A stretch of 64,000 nt of DNA from an uncultured Flavobacteriaceae bacterium (GTDB lineage: Bacteria > Bacteroidota > Bacteroidia > Flavobacteriales > Flavobacteriaceae), in NCBI GenBank assembly GCA_905182295.1, contig CAJJAZ010000003.1, positions 1 through 64,000 of the forward strand, given 5' to 3'. Positions 44,696 to 54,381 of this stretch are shown here, piece by piece. Numbering within the stretch: the first letter of the stretch is position 1; each line of letters starts with the position of its first letter. The position numbers and the translations under genes are program-made. The notes beneath the pieces are model-generated. The model saw only the letters and a list, made by a program, of their open reading frames with translations, searched no databases and was not told where the DNA came from.

Positions 44696-45802
44696 TTAAT
44701 TGGTTGTATTGAATTCTAATAATTCAAAGTCATTATAATGTCTCTTTTGGGTAATTGTTCCATGCGCTAAAATTAAAATAGCAGGATTGGAACGCACTAT
44801 TGTTTTTAAGGTAGTTTGATCTGTAAAATAAAAATCAAAACCAAGCCCATATTTTTCTATTACTTCTGCAGCCTGCGCTTCTGAAGAAGCAGACATGCCT
44901 ATCACTTCATAACCTGCATTATGGGCTTTTAAGGTGGCCTGGGCTACTTTTTCGAAAGCTTGGGGATTACTTTTGGCTAAATCATAAGCCACGACCATCA
45001 CCAGCTTAGGTACCATCATTAAAGATTCTGTCTGATCTACCCCATCTTGTTCTATGGTAAAATCATGAATGGGAGGTACATACCCCTCTTGAATTTTCTT
45101 TGTAGAAACCCGCAAAAAAGTTCCTGCTACATTGGGGTATTCTTTCTGTGTGGTAATGACTTTTTCTGTGCCATTGACTTCAAAAACCCATTGATATTCA
45201 TAAATAGATTTGGGGGCGTTTTCTGGAACAGACATTCCAGAAGGAATATGTACCCCTATTTTATAGGGCCTGAAATCTATGGCTGGTAGGTGTTGCAACA
45301 CCCAAAAACCAAAAGAAACAGCCCCTAAAAAACTCAAAATCACCACCCCTTTGGTCAGAGACTTTGGCAGTAAAGTGTTCAGATATTTCTTGCCTGCAAA
45401 AAGCACCAATATAAGGATCAATAAAATAATATCTTTAGTAAAAGACTCCCAAGGGGTTAATTTTATGGCATCTCCAAAACACCCACAATCCGTTACTTTA
45501 TTAAAATAGGCAGAGTAAAAAGTTAAGAAAGTGAAGAAAACTATCATGGACAACAAACTCCATAAGGTAAATTTTAATTGATAACCAAGCAGTAAAAACA
45601 ACCCTAAAAGCACTTCAAATACGACCACAAAAAAAGCGATCGCTAAAGCAAAAGGCATTAGTACAGGTAAATCTAAAACGCCTGCACTGAAATACTCTTC
45701 CAATTTAAAGGAAAAACCCACTGGATCATTGAGCTTTATAAAGCCACTGACTACGAATAAAACCCCAACTAGGGTCCTAGATAAATGCGTGATGTATTTC
45801 AT
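44696..45802 (-). CDS. BT_3928-type DoxX/MauE membrane protein
   Basis: This 368-residue protein has an N-terminal DoxX/MauE-like region with four to five membrane helices (LSRTLVGVLFVVSGFIKLNDP, ...). A conserved TDCGCFGDAIKLTPWES loop carries two Cys. The C-terminal 190 residues have a thioredoxin-like appearance (LVMVVAYDLAKSN, GYEVIGMSASS, SNPAILILAHG) but lack CxxC. The role is unknown; DoxX proteins take part in thiol or quinone redox. It is placed between DUF1599 and tpiA, a usual Bacteroidetes order. Confidence 0.88.
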   Translation of the reverse strand: MKYITHLSRTLVGVLFVVSGFIKLNDPVGFSFKLEEYFSAGVLDLPVLMPFALAIAFFVVVFEVLLGLFLLLGYQLKFTLWSLLSMIVFFTFLTFYSAYFNKVTDCGCFGDAIKLTPWESFTKDIILLILILVLFAGKKYLNTLLPKSLTKGVVILSFLGAVSFGFWVLQHLPAIDFRPYKIGVHIPSGMSVPENAPKSIYEYQWVFEVNGTEKVITTQKEYPNVAGTFLRVSTKKIQEGYVPPIHDFTIEQDGVDQTESLMMVPKLVMVVAYDLAKSNPQAFEKVAQATLKAHNAGYEVIGMSASSEAQAAEVIEKYGLGFDFYFTDQTTLKTIVRSNPAILILAHGTITQKRHYNDFELLEFNTTN

Positions 45803-45813
45803 AAATTGGTCTA

Positions 45814-46350
45814 TTAAGATTCTAAATGAATCAATGCAAAAACAGCATAATTAAGCATGTCTTGATAATTCGCATCTATTCCTTCACTGACTAAGGTCTT
45901 GCCTTGATTGTCTTCTATTTGCTTAACCCTGAGTAATTTTTGTAGGATAAGGTCTGTAAGTGAACTCACCCTCATATCTCTCCACGCCTCTCCATAATCA
46001 TGGTTTTTTGCTTCCATAAGAGATTTGGTGAGCGCAACTTGTTTGTCATAGGCCACTAAGGCTTGGGTCACATCCATGTCTGGCTGTTCCACAGTGCCTT
46101 TTTCCATTTGAATAAGTGCCATAACCGCATAATTAATGATGCCAATAAATTCAGGAATCTCGCCCTCTGCTACCTTCTGCTCTGTGTTTTGCTGAAGTCC
46201 TCTAATTCTTTGCGCTTTAATAAATAGCTGATCCGTTAAAGAAGGGAGTCTTAAAATACGCCATGCAGCGCCATAGTCAGACATCTTTTTTTCAAAGAGG
46301 TCTCTACACATTTTAATGACTGCATTGTATTGGTCCGAGGTATTGGCCAT
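45814..46350 (-). CDS. DUF1599 protein, internally duplicated
   Basis: This protein has about 178 residues from the ATG at 46350; a GTG at 46380 would add ten residues. Its two halves are clearly related. SDYGAAWRILRLPSLTDQL in the first matches HDYGEAWRDMRVSSLTDLI in the second, each followed by a helix with QR or KQ and an NYAVxALI helix. DUF1599 has no settled function. It diverges from folP and heads the operon with the DoxX-type gene and tpiA. Confidence 0.88.
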   Translation of the reverse strand: MANTSDQYNAVIKMCRDLFEKKMSDYGAAWRILRLPSLTDQLFIKAQRIRGLQQNTEQKVAEGEIPEFIGIINYAVMALIQMEKGTVEQPDMDVTQALVAYDKQVALTKSLMEAKNHDYGEAWRDMRVSSLTDLILQKLLRVKQIEDNQGKTLVSEGIDANYQDMLNYAVFALIHLES

Positions 46351-46426
46351 GTCTTTAGTTAATTTGCGTAAATTTCGCACAAATAATTAAACCCAACAAC
46401 CCTATCCCTTTGAATCTTAAGATCTC

Positions 46427-47290
46427 ATGTCAAAAAACACAAATTCTAGCCCTACTGTTCCCTTTTTATTAAATTGCAAGGGAGATTTAATCTCTTTAGA
46501 GACGCCAAAAATAATGGGTGTGCTTAACATTACCCCAGATTCTTTTTATGATGGCGGTCTGTATAAAGAAGAAAAACAAGTATTAGACCAGGTAAATAAA
46601 ATGTGCGCAGAGGGCGCTACATTTATAGATATTGGCGCTTACAGTTCAAGACCGGGCGCGGTAGAGGTTTCTGAAGCAGAAGAGGAAAAAAGACTGTATC
46701 CAATGATCAATGCTATTTTAAAGCGGTTTCCAGACGCGCTTTTATCTATTGACACTTTTAGAAGTGGTATTGCAAAGGCTGCTGTAGAAATGGGGGCTGC
46801 CATAATCAATGACATTTCTGCAGGACAATTGGACCCTGAGATGATTCCAACTGTAGGAAAACTAGGGGTGCCTTATATCATGATGCATATGAGAAGTAGC
46901 CCAAAAGACATGCAAGAGCACACCCATTACGAGCACTTTTTACAAGAAATTATCAGCTACTTTTCACAGAAAATTGACAACGCTAAAAAACACCAAATCA
47001 CAGATATAATCATAGACCCAGGCTATGGCTTTGCTAAAACCACCCAGCAAAACTTTGAATTACTCAGAGAAAGTCAGTTATTAAACACTTTTGGTGTTCC
47101 TGTATTGACCGGACTGAGTCGCAAATCCATGATTTACAAAACAATTAATGCAACTGCAAAAGAGGCCCTTAACGGTACTACTGCCCTACACATGCAAGCG
47201 CTCCTCAATGGAAGTTCTATGTTAAGGGTGCACGACGTAGCCGCTGCTAAAGAGTGTATTCTTTTGTATGAAGCCCTTCAAAAGGCTTAA
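46427..47290 (+). CDS. folP: Dihydropteroate synthase
   Basis: This 287-residue cytoplasmic enzyme condenses p-aminobenzoate with dihydropterin pyrophosphate in folate synthesis. It is a TIM barrel with GVLNITPDSFYDGG, FIDIGAYSSRPGA, LSIDTFRSGIA, MHMRSSPKDMQ, IIDPGYGFAK and TGLSRKSM, the last two holding pterin-phosphate contacts. It is divergent from DUF1599 and followed by cdaA after about 60 bases. Confidence 0.96.
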   Translation: MSKNTNSSPTVPFLLNCKGDLISLETPKIMGVLNITPDSFYDGGLYKEEKQVLDQVNKMCAEGATFIDIGAYSSRPGAVEVSEAEEEKRLYPMINAILKRFPDALLSIDTFRSGIAKAAVEMGAAIINDISAGQLDPEMIPTVGKLGVPYIMMHMRSSPKDMQEHTHYEHFLQEIISYFSQKIDNAKKHQITDIIIDPGYGFAKTTQQNFELLRESQLLNTFGVPVLTGLSRKSMIYKTINATAKEALNGTTALHMQALLNGSSMLRVHDVAAAKECILLYEALQKA

Positions 47291-47351
47291 AAAATAACCC
47301 ATCTCTAGGCTATTTATATTCTAATTAGCTATTTTTACAAAAAAGTATCCT

Positions 47352-48140
47352 TTGGAATTTTTCAATTTTCTTGAATTTAAAATTACTGACGCCATAGATA
47401 TTCTCTTGGTGGCCTTATTGCTTTTTTATATTTATAAATTGGTAAGAGGCACTGTTGCTATCAATATTTTTATTGGTATAGTGATGGTTTGGGGACTTTG
47501 GAAACTCACAGAGTTACTTGAAATTAAAATGATTTCAAATATCATCGGAGGATTCATGAATATTGGTCTTATTGCACTGATCATTGTTTTCCAACAAGAG
47601 ATCAGAAAGTTTTTACTCATGTTAGGATCTACTAATTTAGCCAACAAACGCTCCTACTTAAAACACTTTAAATTTTTAAAGCAAGACCTACAGCCGCTGG
47701 AAACAGATATTAAAGCAGTTGTAGCAGCGCTAGAAAAAATGAGTCAAACCAAAACGGGTGCGCTATTGGTTTTTGAGAAAAACAATTCTTTGGATTTTGT
47801 GAGACAATCTGGAGACCGCATGAACATAGAATTGAGCCAACCTATCATTGAAAGTATTTTTTATAAAAACAGTCCACTTCACGACGGAGCTGTTATAATA
47901 GAAAATAATTATATTGTAGCCACTCGAGCCATACTACCTGTATCTGATGAAAGAACCATTCCGCTTAGATTCGGTCTCAGACACAGAGCTGCTGTAGGGA
48001 TTACTGAAAAAACCGATGCCTTAGCATTGGTGGTATCTGAAGAGACTGGAGCCATTTCCTATATTAAAAACGGTGGGTTTGTTTTATTTAAGGACAGTAT
48101 TGAATTAGAACAACTGCTCCGTAGTGACCTCAGTCAATAG
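47352..48140 (+). CDS. cdaA: Diadenylate cyclase CdaA
   Basis: This 262-residue protein synthesises c-di-AMP from two ATP. There are three N-terminal membrane helices (about residues 10-85) and then the DAC/DisA_N domain with catalytic motifs LHDGAVII and GLRHRAAVG. The start is a TTG at 47352, giving the family N-terminus MEFFNFLEFK. It is downstream of folP in the same direction. Confidence 0.95.
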   Translation: MEFFNFLEFKITDAIDILLVALLLFYIYKLVRGTVAINIFIGIVMVWGLWKLTELLEIKMISNIIGGFMNIGLIALIIVFQQEIRKFLLMLGSTNLANKRSYLKHFKFLKQDLQPLETDIKAVVAALEKMSQTKTGALLVFEKNNSLDFVRQSGDRMNIELSQPIIESIFYKNSPLHDGAVIIENNYIVATRAILPVSDERTIPLRFGLRHRAAVGITEKTDALALVVSEETGAISYIKNGGFVLFKDSIELEQLLRSDLSQ

Positions 48141-48214
48141 TTCAGAATCAGTGCGGGTTAATAAATACCCACCTCAGCCAATAGCCTTTTTCTTAAAGTA
48201 TTTTCACTGCGGTG

Positions 48215-49990
48215 TTATTCCCCAACAGCTACAGATAAAAACTGCGCTTCATAAAGGTTTTTATAATACCCGCCTTTTTTAAGTAGTGTTTCATGAGTGC
48301 CTTGTTCTACAATCACCCCCGCGTCCATGACAAGAATGTTAGACGCTTTTTGAATGGTCGCTAATCTGTGTGCAATCACTATAGAAGTCCTTCCCTTTGT
48401 AATAGTATCTGTAGCCTTTTGAATGAGTTGCTCTGAGGCACTATCTATAGAAGAGGTGGCCTCGTCCAATACCAGTATAGAAGGTTTGGTCACATATGCC
48501 CTAAGAAAGGCAATTAGCTGCCTTTGACCGCTTGAAAGCATTCCTCCGCGCTCCTTTACATTAAACTGATACCCCCCAGGTAAGCTCACAATAAAATCAT
48601 GAACCCCTATGTCTTTGGCAGCAGCTTCTATTTCAGAAATACTAATTTCAGGGTTCCCCAAAGAAATATTATTCTCAATAGTATCTGCAAAGAGAAAGAC
48701 ATCTTGTAACACTACGGCAATATGACTTCTAAGCCCCGCTAATGACAACGCACTAATGCTATGGCCGTCAATAGAAATACGGCCAGATTGAATGCCGTAA
48801 AAACGATTTAATAAATTGATGATGGTAGACTTACCAGCTCCAGTAGCACCTACTATGGCGAGTGTTTCTCCTTTTGAGACTTCAAAAGAAACTCCTTTAA
48901 GTACAGGTTCTTCAGGAAGGTAACCAAAAACTACATTTTCAAAAGCAATGGCTCCTTCCATTTGAGGCAAATTAGTATGACCCCCTGTTTCCGTTTGGTC
49001 CTCGGTATCTAAAATTTTAAAAACCCTGGCAGCTGCAACCATACCCATTTGTAGGGTATTGAACTTATCTGCTATTTGTCTCAGCGGCCTAAAAAGCATT
49101 TCTGACAGCAAAATAAAGGTGAATATGGTACCGTATTCATTGGCGCTAATACCAGAAATATTTTGAAGGCCACCGTACCATACAATCATCCCTATGGTAA
49201 TGGAAGAAACAATGTCTGCTACTGGAAAAAAAACAGAGTTATACCACACAGTCTTTAACCAAGCTTTGGTGTGCTTCTCATTAATTTCCTCAAAAGCTTT
49301 TTTTTCTCTAGACGCCCTATTAAATAGCTGTACTACTTTCATTCCAGAAATACGCTCTTGAACAAATGAATTCAATTGCGCTACCTGAGCCCTCACTTCT
49401 GTAAAGGCACCTTTCATGGCTCTTTGAAAGAGTCTAGTGGCGTATAAAATAATAGGCAGCACGGCAAAAACGATCAAGGATAGCCTCCAATTTAAATAGA
49501 GCATAACCCCGCCTACTACAAACATTTTTAGCAAATCTGATACTATGACAAAAAATCCTTGAGAAAATATCTCCCCTATTCGCTGCATATCTGCCACAGC
49601 TCTGGTGACCAATATTCCAATGGAAGATGTATCAAAATAAGCCATTTTAAAATGGGTCATATGGTGAAAGAGCTTCACCCTTACATCTCTGATAACAGAC
49701 TCTCCTAGCCAATTAGCAAAATAGTTAAAAGTGAGTTGGCTAATCACCTCCCCAATTAATACAGCTAGTAGAATGAGGGTGAGGTGGAGGAGTTTTTCGG
49801 CATCGGCCATTTTAATGGCCTCATCTACCAAAACCCCTACCAAAACAGGTCTCAATACCGCAAATGCAGAAAGTACTACTGCAGCAAATGCTACCCCATA
49901 AAAGGTAAATGCGTAAGGATTAGTGTATTGTAATAAGCGCTTAAACAGTTTTTTGTCGAATGCTTTTCCGCTTTCTTTATGATCAGACAT
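48215..49990 (-). CDS. MsbA-like ABC exporter (fused permease/ATPase)
   Basis: This 591-residue homodimer-type exporter has six membrane helices (about 25-320). The ATPase domain has Walker A VGATGAGKSTIINLLNRFYG, signature LSSGQRQLIAF, Walker B ILVLDEATSSID and the H-loop IVIAHRLAT. The substrate cannot be read from sequence; lipids or drugs are typical. Its first 8 bases overlap the truA gene end, so the two are coupled. Confidence 0.93.
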   Translation of the reverse strand: MSDHKESGKAFDKKLFKRLLQYTNPYAFTFYGVAFAAVVLSAFAVLRPVLVGVLVDEAIKMADAEKLLHLTLILLAVLIGEVISQLTFNYFANWLGESVIRDVRVKLFHHMTHFKMAYFDTSSIGILVTRAVADMQRIGEIFSQGFFVIVSDLLKMFVVGGVMLYLNWRLSLIVFAVLPIILYATRLFQRAMKGAFTEVRAQVAQLNSFVQERISGMKVVQLFNRASREKKAFEEINEKHTKAWLKTVWYNSVFFPVADIVSSITIGMIVWYGGLQNISGISANEYGTIFTFILLSEMLFRPLRQIADKFNTLQMGMVAAARVFKILDTEDQTETGGHTNLPQMEGAIAFENVVFGYLPEEPVLKGVSFEVSKGETLAIVGATGAGKSTIINLLNRFYGIQSGRISIDGHSISALSLAGLRSHIAVVLQDVFLFADTIENNISLGNPEISISEIEAAAKDIGVHDFIVSLPGGYQFNVKERGGMLSSGQRQLIAFLRAYVTKPSILVLDEATSSIDSASEQLIQKATDTITKGRTSIVIAHRLATIQKASNILVMDAGVIVEQGTHETLLKKGGYYKNLYEAQFLSVAVGE

Positions 49991-50726
49991 AAATGTTTTC
50001 TGGATAATTTATCTGTGTTAAAAATAATCCTTTCGCTGGAACAGAAGGTCCAGCTTTACTTCTTGACTTGGTTTCTAAAAGAAGTGGGATATCTGTCACT
50101 GGTCGCTTCCCTGTACCAATTTCTAAAAGAGTTCCCACAACTGCGCGAACCATATTTCGTAAAAATCGGTTGGCTGTTATGGTAAAAGCCATTTGTCCTT
50201 TTGTGGCTACCCACTTTGCGTGAGTGATGTCACAAATGTAGGTATGTACATCTGAATTGGACTTTGAGAAGCACTCAAAATCTTTTTCTCCCAATAACAT
50301 CTGTGCCGCTTTATTCATCGATTGAATATCTAAAGGCTGAAAGACATAATGGGCCCCATGATGTTGAAAGGGGTCCTTATGGTTTACAACTATATATTCA
50401 TAAGTCCTACTGGTCGCGCTAAAACGGGCATGGGTATCTTGGGTAACGGCCAATATCTGATCAATTGAAATATCTGCAGCTAGAAAGGCGTTCAGCCTAT
50501 CTTTAATGATTTGTTTGTCAAAGCCTACTTCGGTGTCAAAGTGAGCGACCATCTTTTTGGCGTGTACACCAGCATCTGTTCGCCCTGCACCCATTAATTC
50601 TATTGGTGTAGCCAATAACAGCGAAAATGCCTGTTCCATTTTTTCTTGGACGCTAGAGGCATTCGGTTGTTTTTGCCAACCGTGGTAGTGGGTTCCTAGA
50701 TATGAAAAGTGTACAAAATATCTCAA
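49983..50726 (-). CDS. truA: tRNA pseudouridine synthase A
   Basis: This 247-residue enzyme converts U38-40 in tRNA to pseudouridine. It has the catalytic Asp in GAGRTDAGVHAKKMVAHFD, plus YLGTHYHGWQKQPNASSVQ at the N-terminus and FLRNMVRAVVGTLLEIG near the C-terminus, all typical of TruA. It is transcribed on the minus strand, divergent from the phosphodiesterase gene. Confidence 0.96.
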   Translation of the reverse strand: MRYFVHFSYLGTHYHGWQKQPNASSVQEKMEQAFSLLLATPIELMGAGRTDAGVHAKKMVAHFDTEVGFDKQIIKDRLNAFLAADISIDQILAVTQDTHARFSATSRTYEYIVVNHKDPFQHHGAHYVFQPLDIQSMNKAAQMLLGEKDFECFSKSNSDVHTYICDITHAKWVATKGQMAFTITANRFLRNMVRAVVGTLLEIGTGKRPVTDIPLLLETKSRSKAGPSVPAKGLFLTQINYPENIYV

Positions 50727-50736
50727 CGCAATCTCT

Positions 50737-50744
50737 TACTTTTG
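50737..50744 (+). promoter_or_regulatory. Promoter -7 box (TACTTTTG)
   Basis: This matches TAnnTTTG 40 bases before the ATG at 50784, within the short divergent region with truA. Confidence 0.4.
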
Positions 50745-50783
50745 TGTGCAAAGATACCGTATAGCCACTTGAATTCACTTTAA

Positions 50784-51290
50784 ATGAAAAAAATTTTACT
50801 GCTTTCAGACACCCACTCACATATAGACGAGAGAATATTACATTTTGTATCCGAGGCAGACGAGGTATGGCACGCTGGGGACATTGGGGACTTGGCCGTA
50901 ACAGATGCTATAGCTGCTTTAAAACCCCTCAGAGCGGTTTACGGAAATATAGATGATCACAAAGCCAGAAGTACCTTCCCCTTGGATTTAAAATTTGACT
51001 GTGAGGGTATGAAAGTGTGGATCACTCATATTGGTGGTTACCCAGGCAAATACAACCAACGTATTAGAGCGGAAATTAAACACAGCGCCCCACAAATATT
51101 TATTGCTGGGCATTCGCACATCTTAAAAGTACAATGGGATAAATCCATCCAATGCATGCATCTCAATCCTGGAGCTTGCGGGGTTTCTGGCTTTCACCAT
51201 ATGAGAACCATGCTGCGATTTTCTATTGATCAGGGTACTTTAAAAGATTTAGAAGTCATTGAATTGGGCTTGAGGGGAAAAAAGCCATAA
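50784..51290 (+). CDS. YfcE/MJ0936-type metallophosphoesterase
   Basis: This 168-residue calcineurin-fold phosphodiesterase has all metal-binding blocks: LLSDTHSH, VWHAGDIGD, VYGNIDDH, IAGHSH, and LNPGACG with the following region. Family members cleave phosphodiesters such as bis-p-nitrophenyl phosphate or cyclic nucleotides; the physiological substrate is unknown. It ends at the terminator at 51291. Confidence 0.93.
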   Translation: MKKILLLSDTHSHIDERILHFVSEADEVWHAGDIGDLAVTDAIAALKPLRAVYGNIDDHKARSTFPLDLKFDCEGMKVWITHIGGYPGKYNQRIRAEIKHSAPQIFIAGHSHILKVQWDKSIQCMHLNPGACGVSGFHHMRTMLRFSIDQGTLKDLEVIELGLRGKKP

Positions 51291-51320
51291 AAAAACCCGG
51301 GTAACAAGCCCGGGTTTTAC
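51291..51320. terminator. Bidirectional terminator
   Basis: The 10-bp stem AAAACCCGGG/CCCGGGTTTT with a 7-base loop lies between the convergent phosphodiesterase and DUF4293 genes. Confidence 0.85.
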
Positions 51321-51346
51321 GCACTAATACTACTAAGATGTTAGGT

Positions 51347-51757
51347 TTAACGTAAACGATTGACAGATTTTACAAGATCCTCGTCCTTTTTAATGGCTTT
51401 ATTAGCCACAGATAAAAAAACGATAGAAATAATAGGAACAAACATCCCAATACCCTTCTCAGAAAGAAAACTTTCTCCAGATAAACTTAGCCATCGGTAA
51501 ACGAAAAATCCTAGTAAAAAAAAGTTTAATATGATGTTTAATCGGTTCATTACAAACTGATTAATTCGCTTTTTATAGGAAAAAATACTTATCAAAGTAA
51601 GTGTTGCAAATAGGGTGAACGTGCCTTTGTTTAAAGCGTTTGCTAAAGTAAAGATAGTATTTTCTTGCACTTCAGCAACGATATTAACGAAAAAAATAGC
51701 GAACAAATTTACAGCTGCTACTATAAACAAATAAAGTGATTGTATTCTTTGTATCAT
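51347..51757 (-). CDS. DUF4293 membrane protein
   Basis: This 136-residue protein begins MIQRIQSLYLFIVAAVNLFA and has four hydrophobic segments, matching DUF4293, a Bacteroidetes-specific family of unknown function. It is usually next to rho, as here (divergent). Confidence 0.85.
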   Translation of the reverse strand: MIQRIQSLYLFIVAAVNLFAIFFVNIVAEVQENTIFTLANALNKGTFTLFATLTLISIFSYKKRINQFVMNRLNIILNFFLLGFFVYRWLSLSGESFLSEKGIGMFVPIISIVFLSVANKAIKKDEDLVKSVNRLR

Positions 51758-51955
51758 AGGTGATGTTTTCTTCTAAACACAAAAATAGTGGTCTTTTTTA
51801 AGATTTAAAGAGAATATTAATTTTTATTTGTATTATTGTAATGTGATTCAATATTAGAGATAATCACACTTATCCTCAGGGAAGTTCTTTTTCCCATTTT
51901 CAAGTTATTTACAACAAATTACTTATATCAAGTATCCACCTATTTATATTATTGA

Positions 51956-53686
51956 ATGTTTGAAATTTCGAAACTAAAAACCATGAAGCTTCCAGAGCTT
52001 CAGGAAATTGCAAAAGGATTAAAGGTTCCTAAGTTTAAAACCTTAAAAAAAATAGATTTAGTATATCAGATTTTAGACCTTCAGGCTACAAATCCTAAGG
52101 CTGTCGTTGCTGTGGCAACGCCAGTTCTAGAGGGAAATACAGAAGAAGTTTTAACTAAAAGCACTACTGAAGTTGTTAAAGAAGCTCCTGCAAAAGCGGA
52201 AGCAGTTAGAAGAAAGCCAAATCCAAGACCAAGGAAACCTAGAGAAGAAGCTGATTTACCTTCAGATAAAACAGCAGAAGCTACAACTAGACCAGAAAGA
52301 ACAATGCCAGAGGGAACTCCAAACAAAAAGTCTCCAGAAGGAGAGGAGCAAAATAACGGTAGGATACAAAACAACCGCCCTAACAAAAGACCAGAAAACA
52401 AGCAGAACAATAGGGAAGCTAGACCAACTGAAAAATCTACGGAGCAAAGGAACCATCCCCAACATGCGCCCAAACAGCAAAACAGGAAAAATCCCAATCA
52501 AAACCGCCCAGAGAAAAACTTTAATTACGACAAAGAATTAAAGAATAGATATAAAGATCCAGACTATGAATTTGACAGTATCATTGCCTCTGAAGGGGTT
52601 TTGGATATTATGCAAGATGGATATGGTTTCTTGAGATCTTCTGATTACAACTACCTCTCTTCTCCAGATGATATTTACGTATCTCAATCTCAGATAAGAC
52701 TGTTCGGTTTAAAGCCAGGAGATACTGTATTGGGAGAAGTAAGACCTCCAAAAGAAGGCGAAAAATACTTTCCTCTAATCAAGGTAAATAAAATTAATGG
52801 TCAGGACCCACAAGTGGTTAGAGACCGTGTTGCTTTTGAACATTTGACTCCTTTATTTCCAGAGGAAAAATTTAAACTATCTGAAAGACAAAGTAATATA
52901 TCCAATAGAATCATAGATTTATTTTGCCCCATTGGTAAAGGTCAAAGAGGGATGATTGTAGCCCAACCTAAAACGGGTAAGACCATGCTTCTTAAGGACA
53001 TTGCTAACGGAATTGCAGCCAATCACCCAGAAGTATACCAGCTTATTCTACTAATAGACGAACGTCCAGAAGAAGTCACTGACATGCAAAGAAATGTAAA
53101 AGGAGAAGTGATTGCTTCTACTTTTGATAAGGAAGCCACGGAACATGTAAGGGTGGCTAATATTGTTTTGGAAAAAGCGAAACGATTGGTAGAATGCGGT
53201 CATGACGTTGTCATTCTTTTAGACTCAATCACCAGATTGGCTAGAGCATACAATACCGTACAACCTGCTTCTGGTAAAGTACTCAGTGGAGGGGTAGACG
53301 CCAACGCACTGCACAAACCAAAAAGATTCTTCGGAGCTGCTAGAAACATTGAAAACGGTGGTTCACTAACTATTATAGCCACTGCCTTAACGGAGACTGG
53401 CTCTAAAATGGACGAAGTGATTTTTGAAGAGTTTAAAGGAACTGGTAATATGGAACTTCAGTTGGACAGGAAAATATCTAACAGAAGAATTTTCCCTGCC
53501 ATTGACCTTACTTCTTCAAGTACCCGTAGAGACGATCTTTTATTAGACGAGCAAACGTTGCAACGTATGTGGATCATGCGCAAATACCTTGCAGACATGA
53601 ACCCTGTTGAAGCCATGGAATTTATTGAGCAACGCTTTAAACAAACTAAAAACAACGAGGAATTCTTATTGACTATGAATCAATAA
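51956..53686 (+). CDS. rho: Transcription termination factor Rho
   Basis: This 576-residue hexameric RNA helicase ends transcription. It has an N-terminal Rho_N/SAP-like domain (about 1-45, [19 protein letters not shown]). A disordered insert of about 130 residues rich in Asn, Lys, Glu, Pro and Arg covers roughly 60-190. The RNA-binding domain ([19 protein letters not shown]) and ATPase domain follow, with Walker [16 protein letters not shown] and Walker [17 protein letters not shown]. The length exceeds the 420 of E. coli Rho mainly through the insert, as known for Bacteroidetes. It is followed by a strong terminator. Confidence 0.97.
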   Translation: MFEISKLKTMKLPELQEIAKGLKVPKFKTLKKIDLVYQILDLQATNPKAVVAVATPVLEGNTEEVLTKSTTEVVKEAPAKAEAVRRKPNPRPRKPREEADLPSDKTAEATTRPERTMPEGTPNKKSPEGEEQNNGRIQNNRPNKRPENKQNNREARPTEKSTEQRNHPQHAPKQQNRKNPNQNRPEKNFNYDKELKNRYKDPDYEFDSIIASEGVLDIMQDGYGFLRSSDYNYLSSPDDIYVSQSQIRLFGLKPGDTVLGEVRPPKEGEKYFPLIKVNKINGQDPQVVRDRVAFEHLTPLFPEEKFKLSERQSNISNRIIDLFCPIGKGQRGMIVAQPKTGKTMLLKDIANGIAANHPEVYQLILLIDERPEEVTDMQRNVKGEVIASTFDKEATEHVRVANIVLEKAKRLVECGHDVVILLDSITRLARAYNTVQPASGKVLSGGVDANALHKPKRFFGAARNIENGGSLTIIATALTETGSKMDEVIFEEFKGTGNMELQLDRKISNRRIFPAIDLTSSSTRRDDLLLDEQTLQRMWIMRKYLADMNPVEAMEFIEQRFKQTKNNEEFLLTMNQ

Positions 53687-53706
53687 TCACTCCTTAACAT
53701 TATATT

Positions 53707-53742
53707 AAAACGCCGCGGATTTCTCCGCGGCGTTTTTTTTTT
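53707..53742 (+). terminator. rho terminator
   Basis: The stem ACGCCGCGGA/TCCGCGGCGT with loop TTTC is followed by nine or more T, 20 bases after the rho stop. Confidence 0.9.
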
Positions 53743-53768
53743 ACCGTTAACGTTATTAAGTAGGGCAC

Positions 53769-53803
53769 AAAAAAAGCCTATGGTATTGAAAAATACCACA
53801 GGC
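53769..53803 (-). terminator. rpsT terminator
   Basis: On the minus strand, the stem GCCTGTGGTATT/AATACCATAGGC, with one mismatch, is followed by seven T. It ends the rpsT transcript. Confidence 0.75.
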
Positions 53804-53833
53804 GTATAAGGTAAAACGAGTAAGGATCTCTAC

Positions 53834-54085
53834 TTAAAGAGTCGCTACTTGTTTGGTTAACTTACTCTTCAAGTTAGAAGCTTTGTTAGAATGAATGATA
53901 TTGCGTTTTGCCAACTTATCAATCATAGAGATCACAGATGGAAGCATCTCTAAAGCAGCTTTCTTATCTTCTTCTAAACGCAATTTCTTAAGGGCATTAC
54001 GCATGGTTTTGTGCTGGTACTTGTTACGTAAACGCACTGCCTCGTTTCTTCTAATTCTCTTTAATGCAGACTTGTGATTAGCCAT
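53834..54085 (-). CDS. rpsT: 30S ribosomal protein S20
   Basis: This 83-residue, Lys/Arg-rich helical protein binds 16S rRNA. It starts [20 protein letters not shown] and has the [21 protein letters not shown]-terminal helix typical of S20. It is transcribed after the two tRNA-Glu genes and has its own terminator at 53769. Confidence 0.97.
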   Translation of the reverse strand: MANHKSALKRIRRNEAVRLRNKYQHKTMRNALKKLRLEEDKKAALEMLPSVISMIDKLAKRNIIHSNKASNLKSKLTKQVATL

Positions 54086-54128
54086 AGTTTTAATTTGTAA
54101 TTGTTATGAATGTTACCATTCGCTTTTG

Positions 54129-54200
54129 TAGTCCGTAGGGGAATCGAACCCCTGTTACCAGGATGAAAACCTGGCGTCCTAACCCCTAGACGAACGGACC
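54129..54200 (-). tRNA. tRNA-Glu (TTC)
   Basis: A 72-base cloverleaf: acceptor GGTCCGT/ACGGACT, D-arm TCTAGGGGTTAGGA, anticodon arm CCAGG-TTTTCAT-CCTGG with anticodon TTC, T-arm AGGGGTTCGATTCCCCT, A73. CCA is not encoded. It is a tandem copy, identical to the next. Confidence 0.95.
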
Positions 54201-54231
54201 AGTTTGCAGCATGTGCTGCGGATAAAATTTG

Positions 54232-54303
54232 TAGTCCGTAGGGGAATCGAACCCCTGTTACCAGGATGAAAACCTGGCGTCCTAACCCCTAGACGAACGG
54301 ACC
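54232..54303 (-). tRNA. tRNA-Glu (TTC), second copy
   Basis: The sequence is identical over all 72 bases to the copy at 54129-54200, 31 bases away. The same arms and anticodon TTC are visible. Confidence 0.95.
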
Positions 54304-54381
54304 ATTACTTTGCGCAATTGCGGATGCAAAAATACAACTATTTTTCACTATTGCAAGAGTCCGCTACAATTTTTTCTTATT

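Noticed and set aside
52081-52541. Overlapping open frames in the rho insert
   Set aside because: They result from the low-complexity codon use of the disordered Rho region; the rho frame continues intact through them.
54129-54303. Two identical tRNA-Glu genes as a sign of recent insertion
   Set aside because: Tandem identical tRNA copies are common, and no integrase or foreign gene lies beside them.
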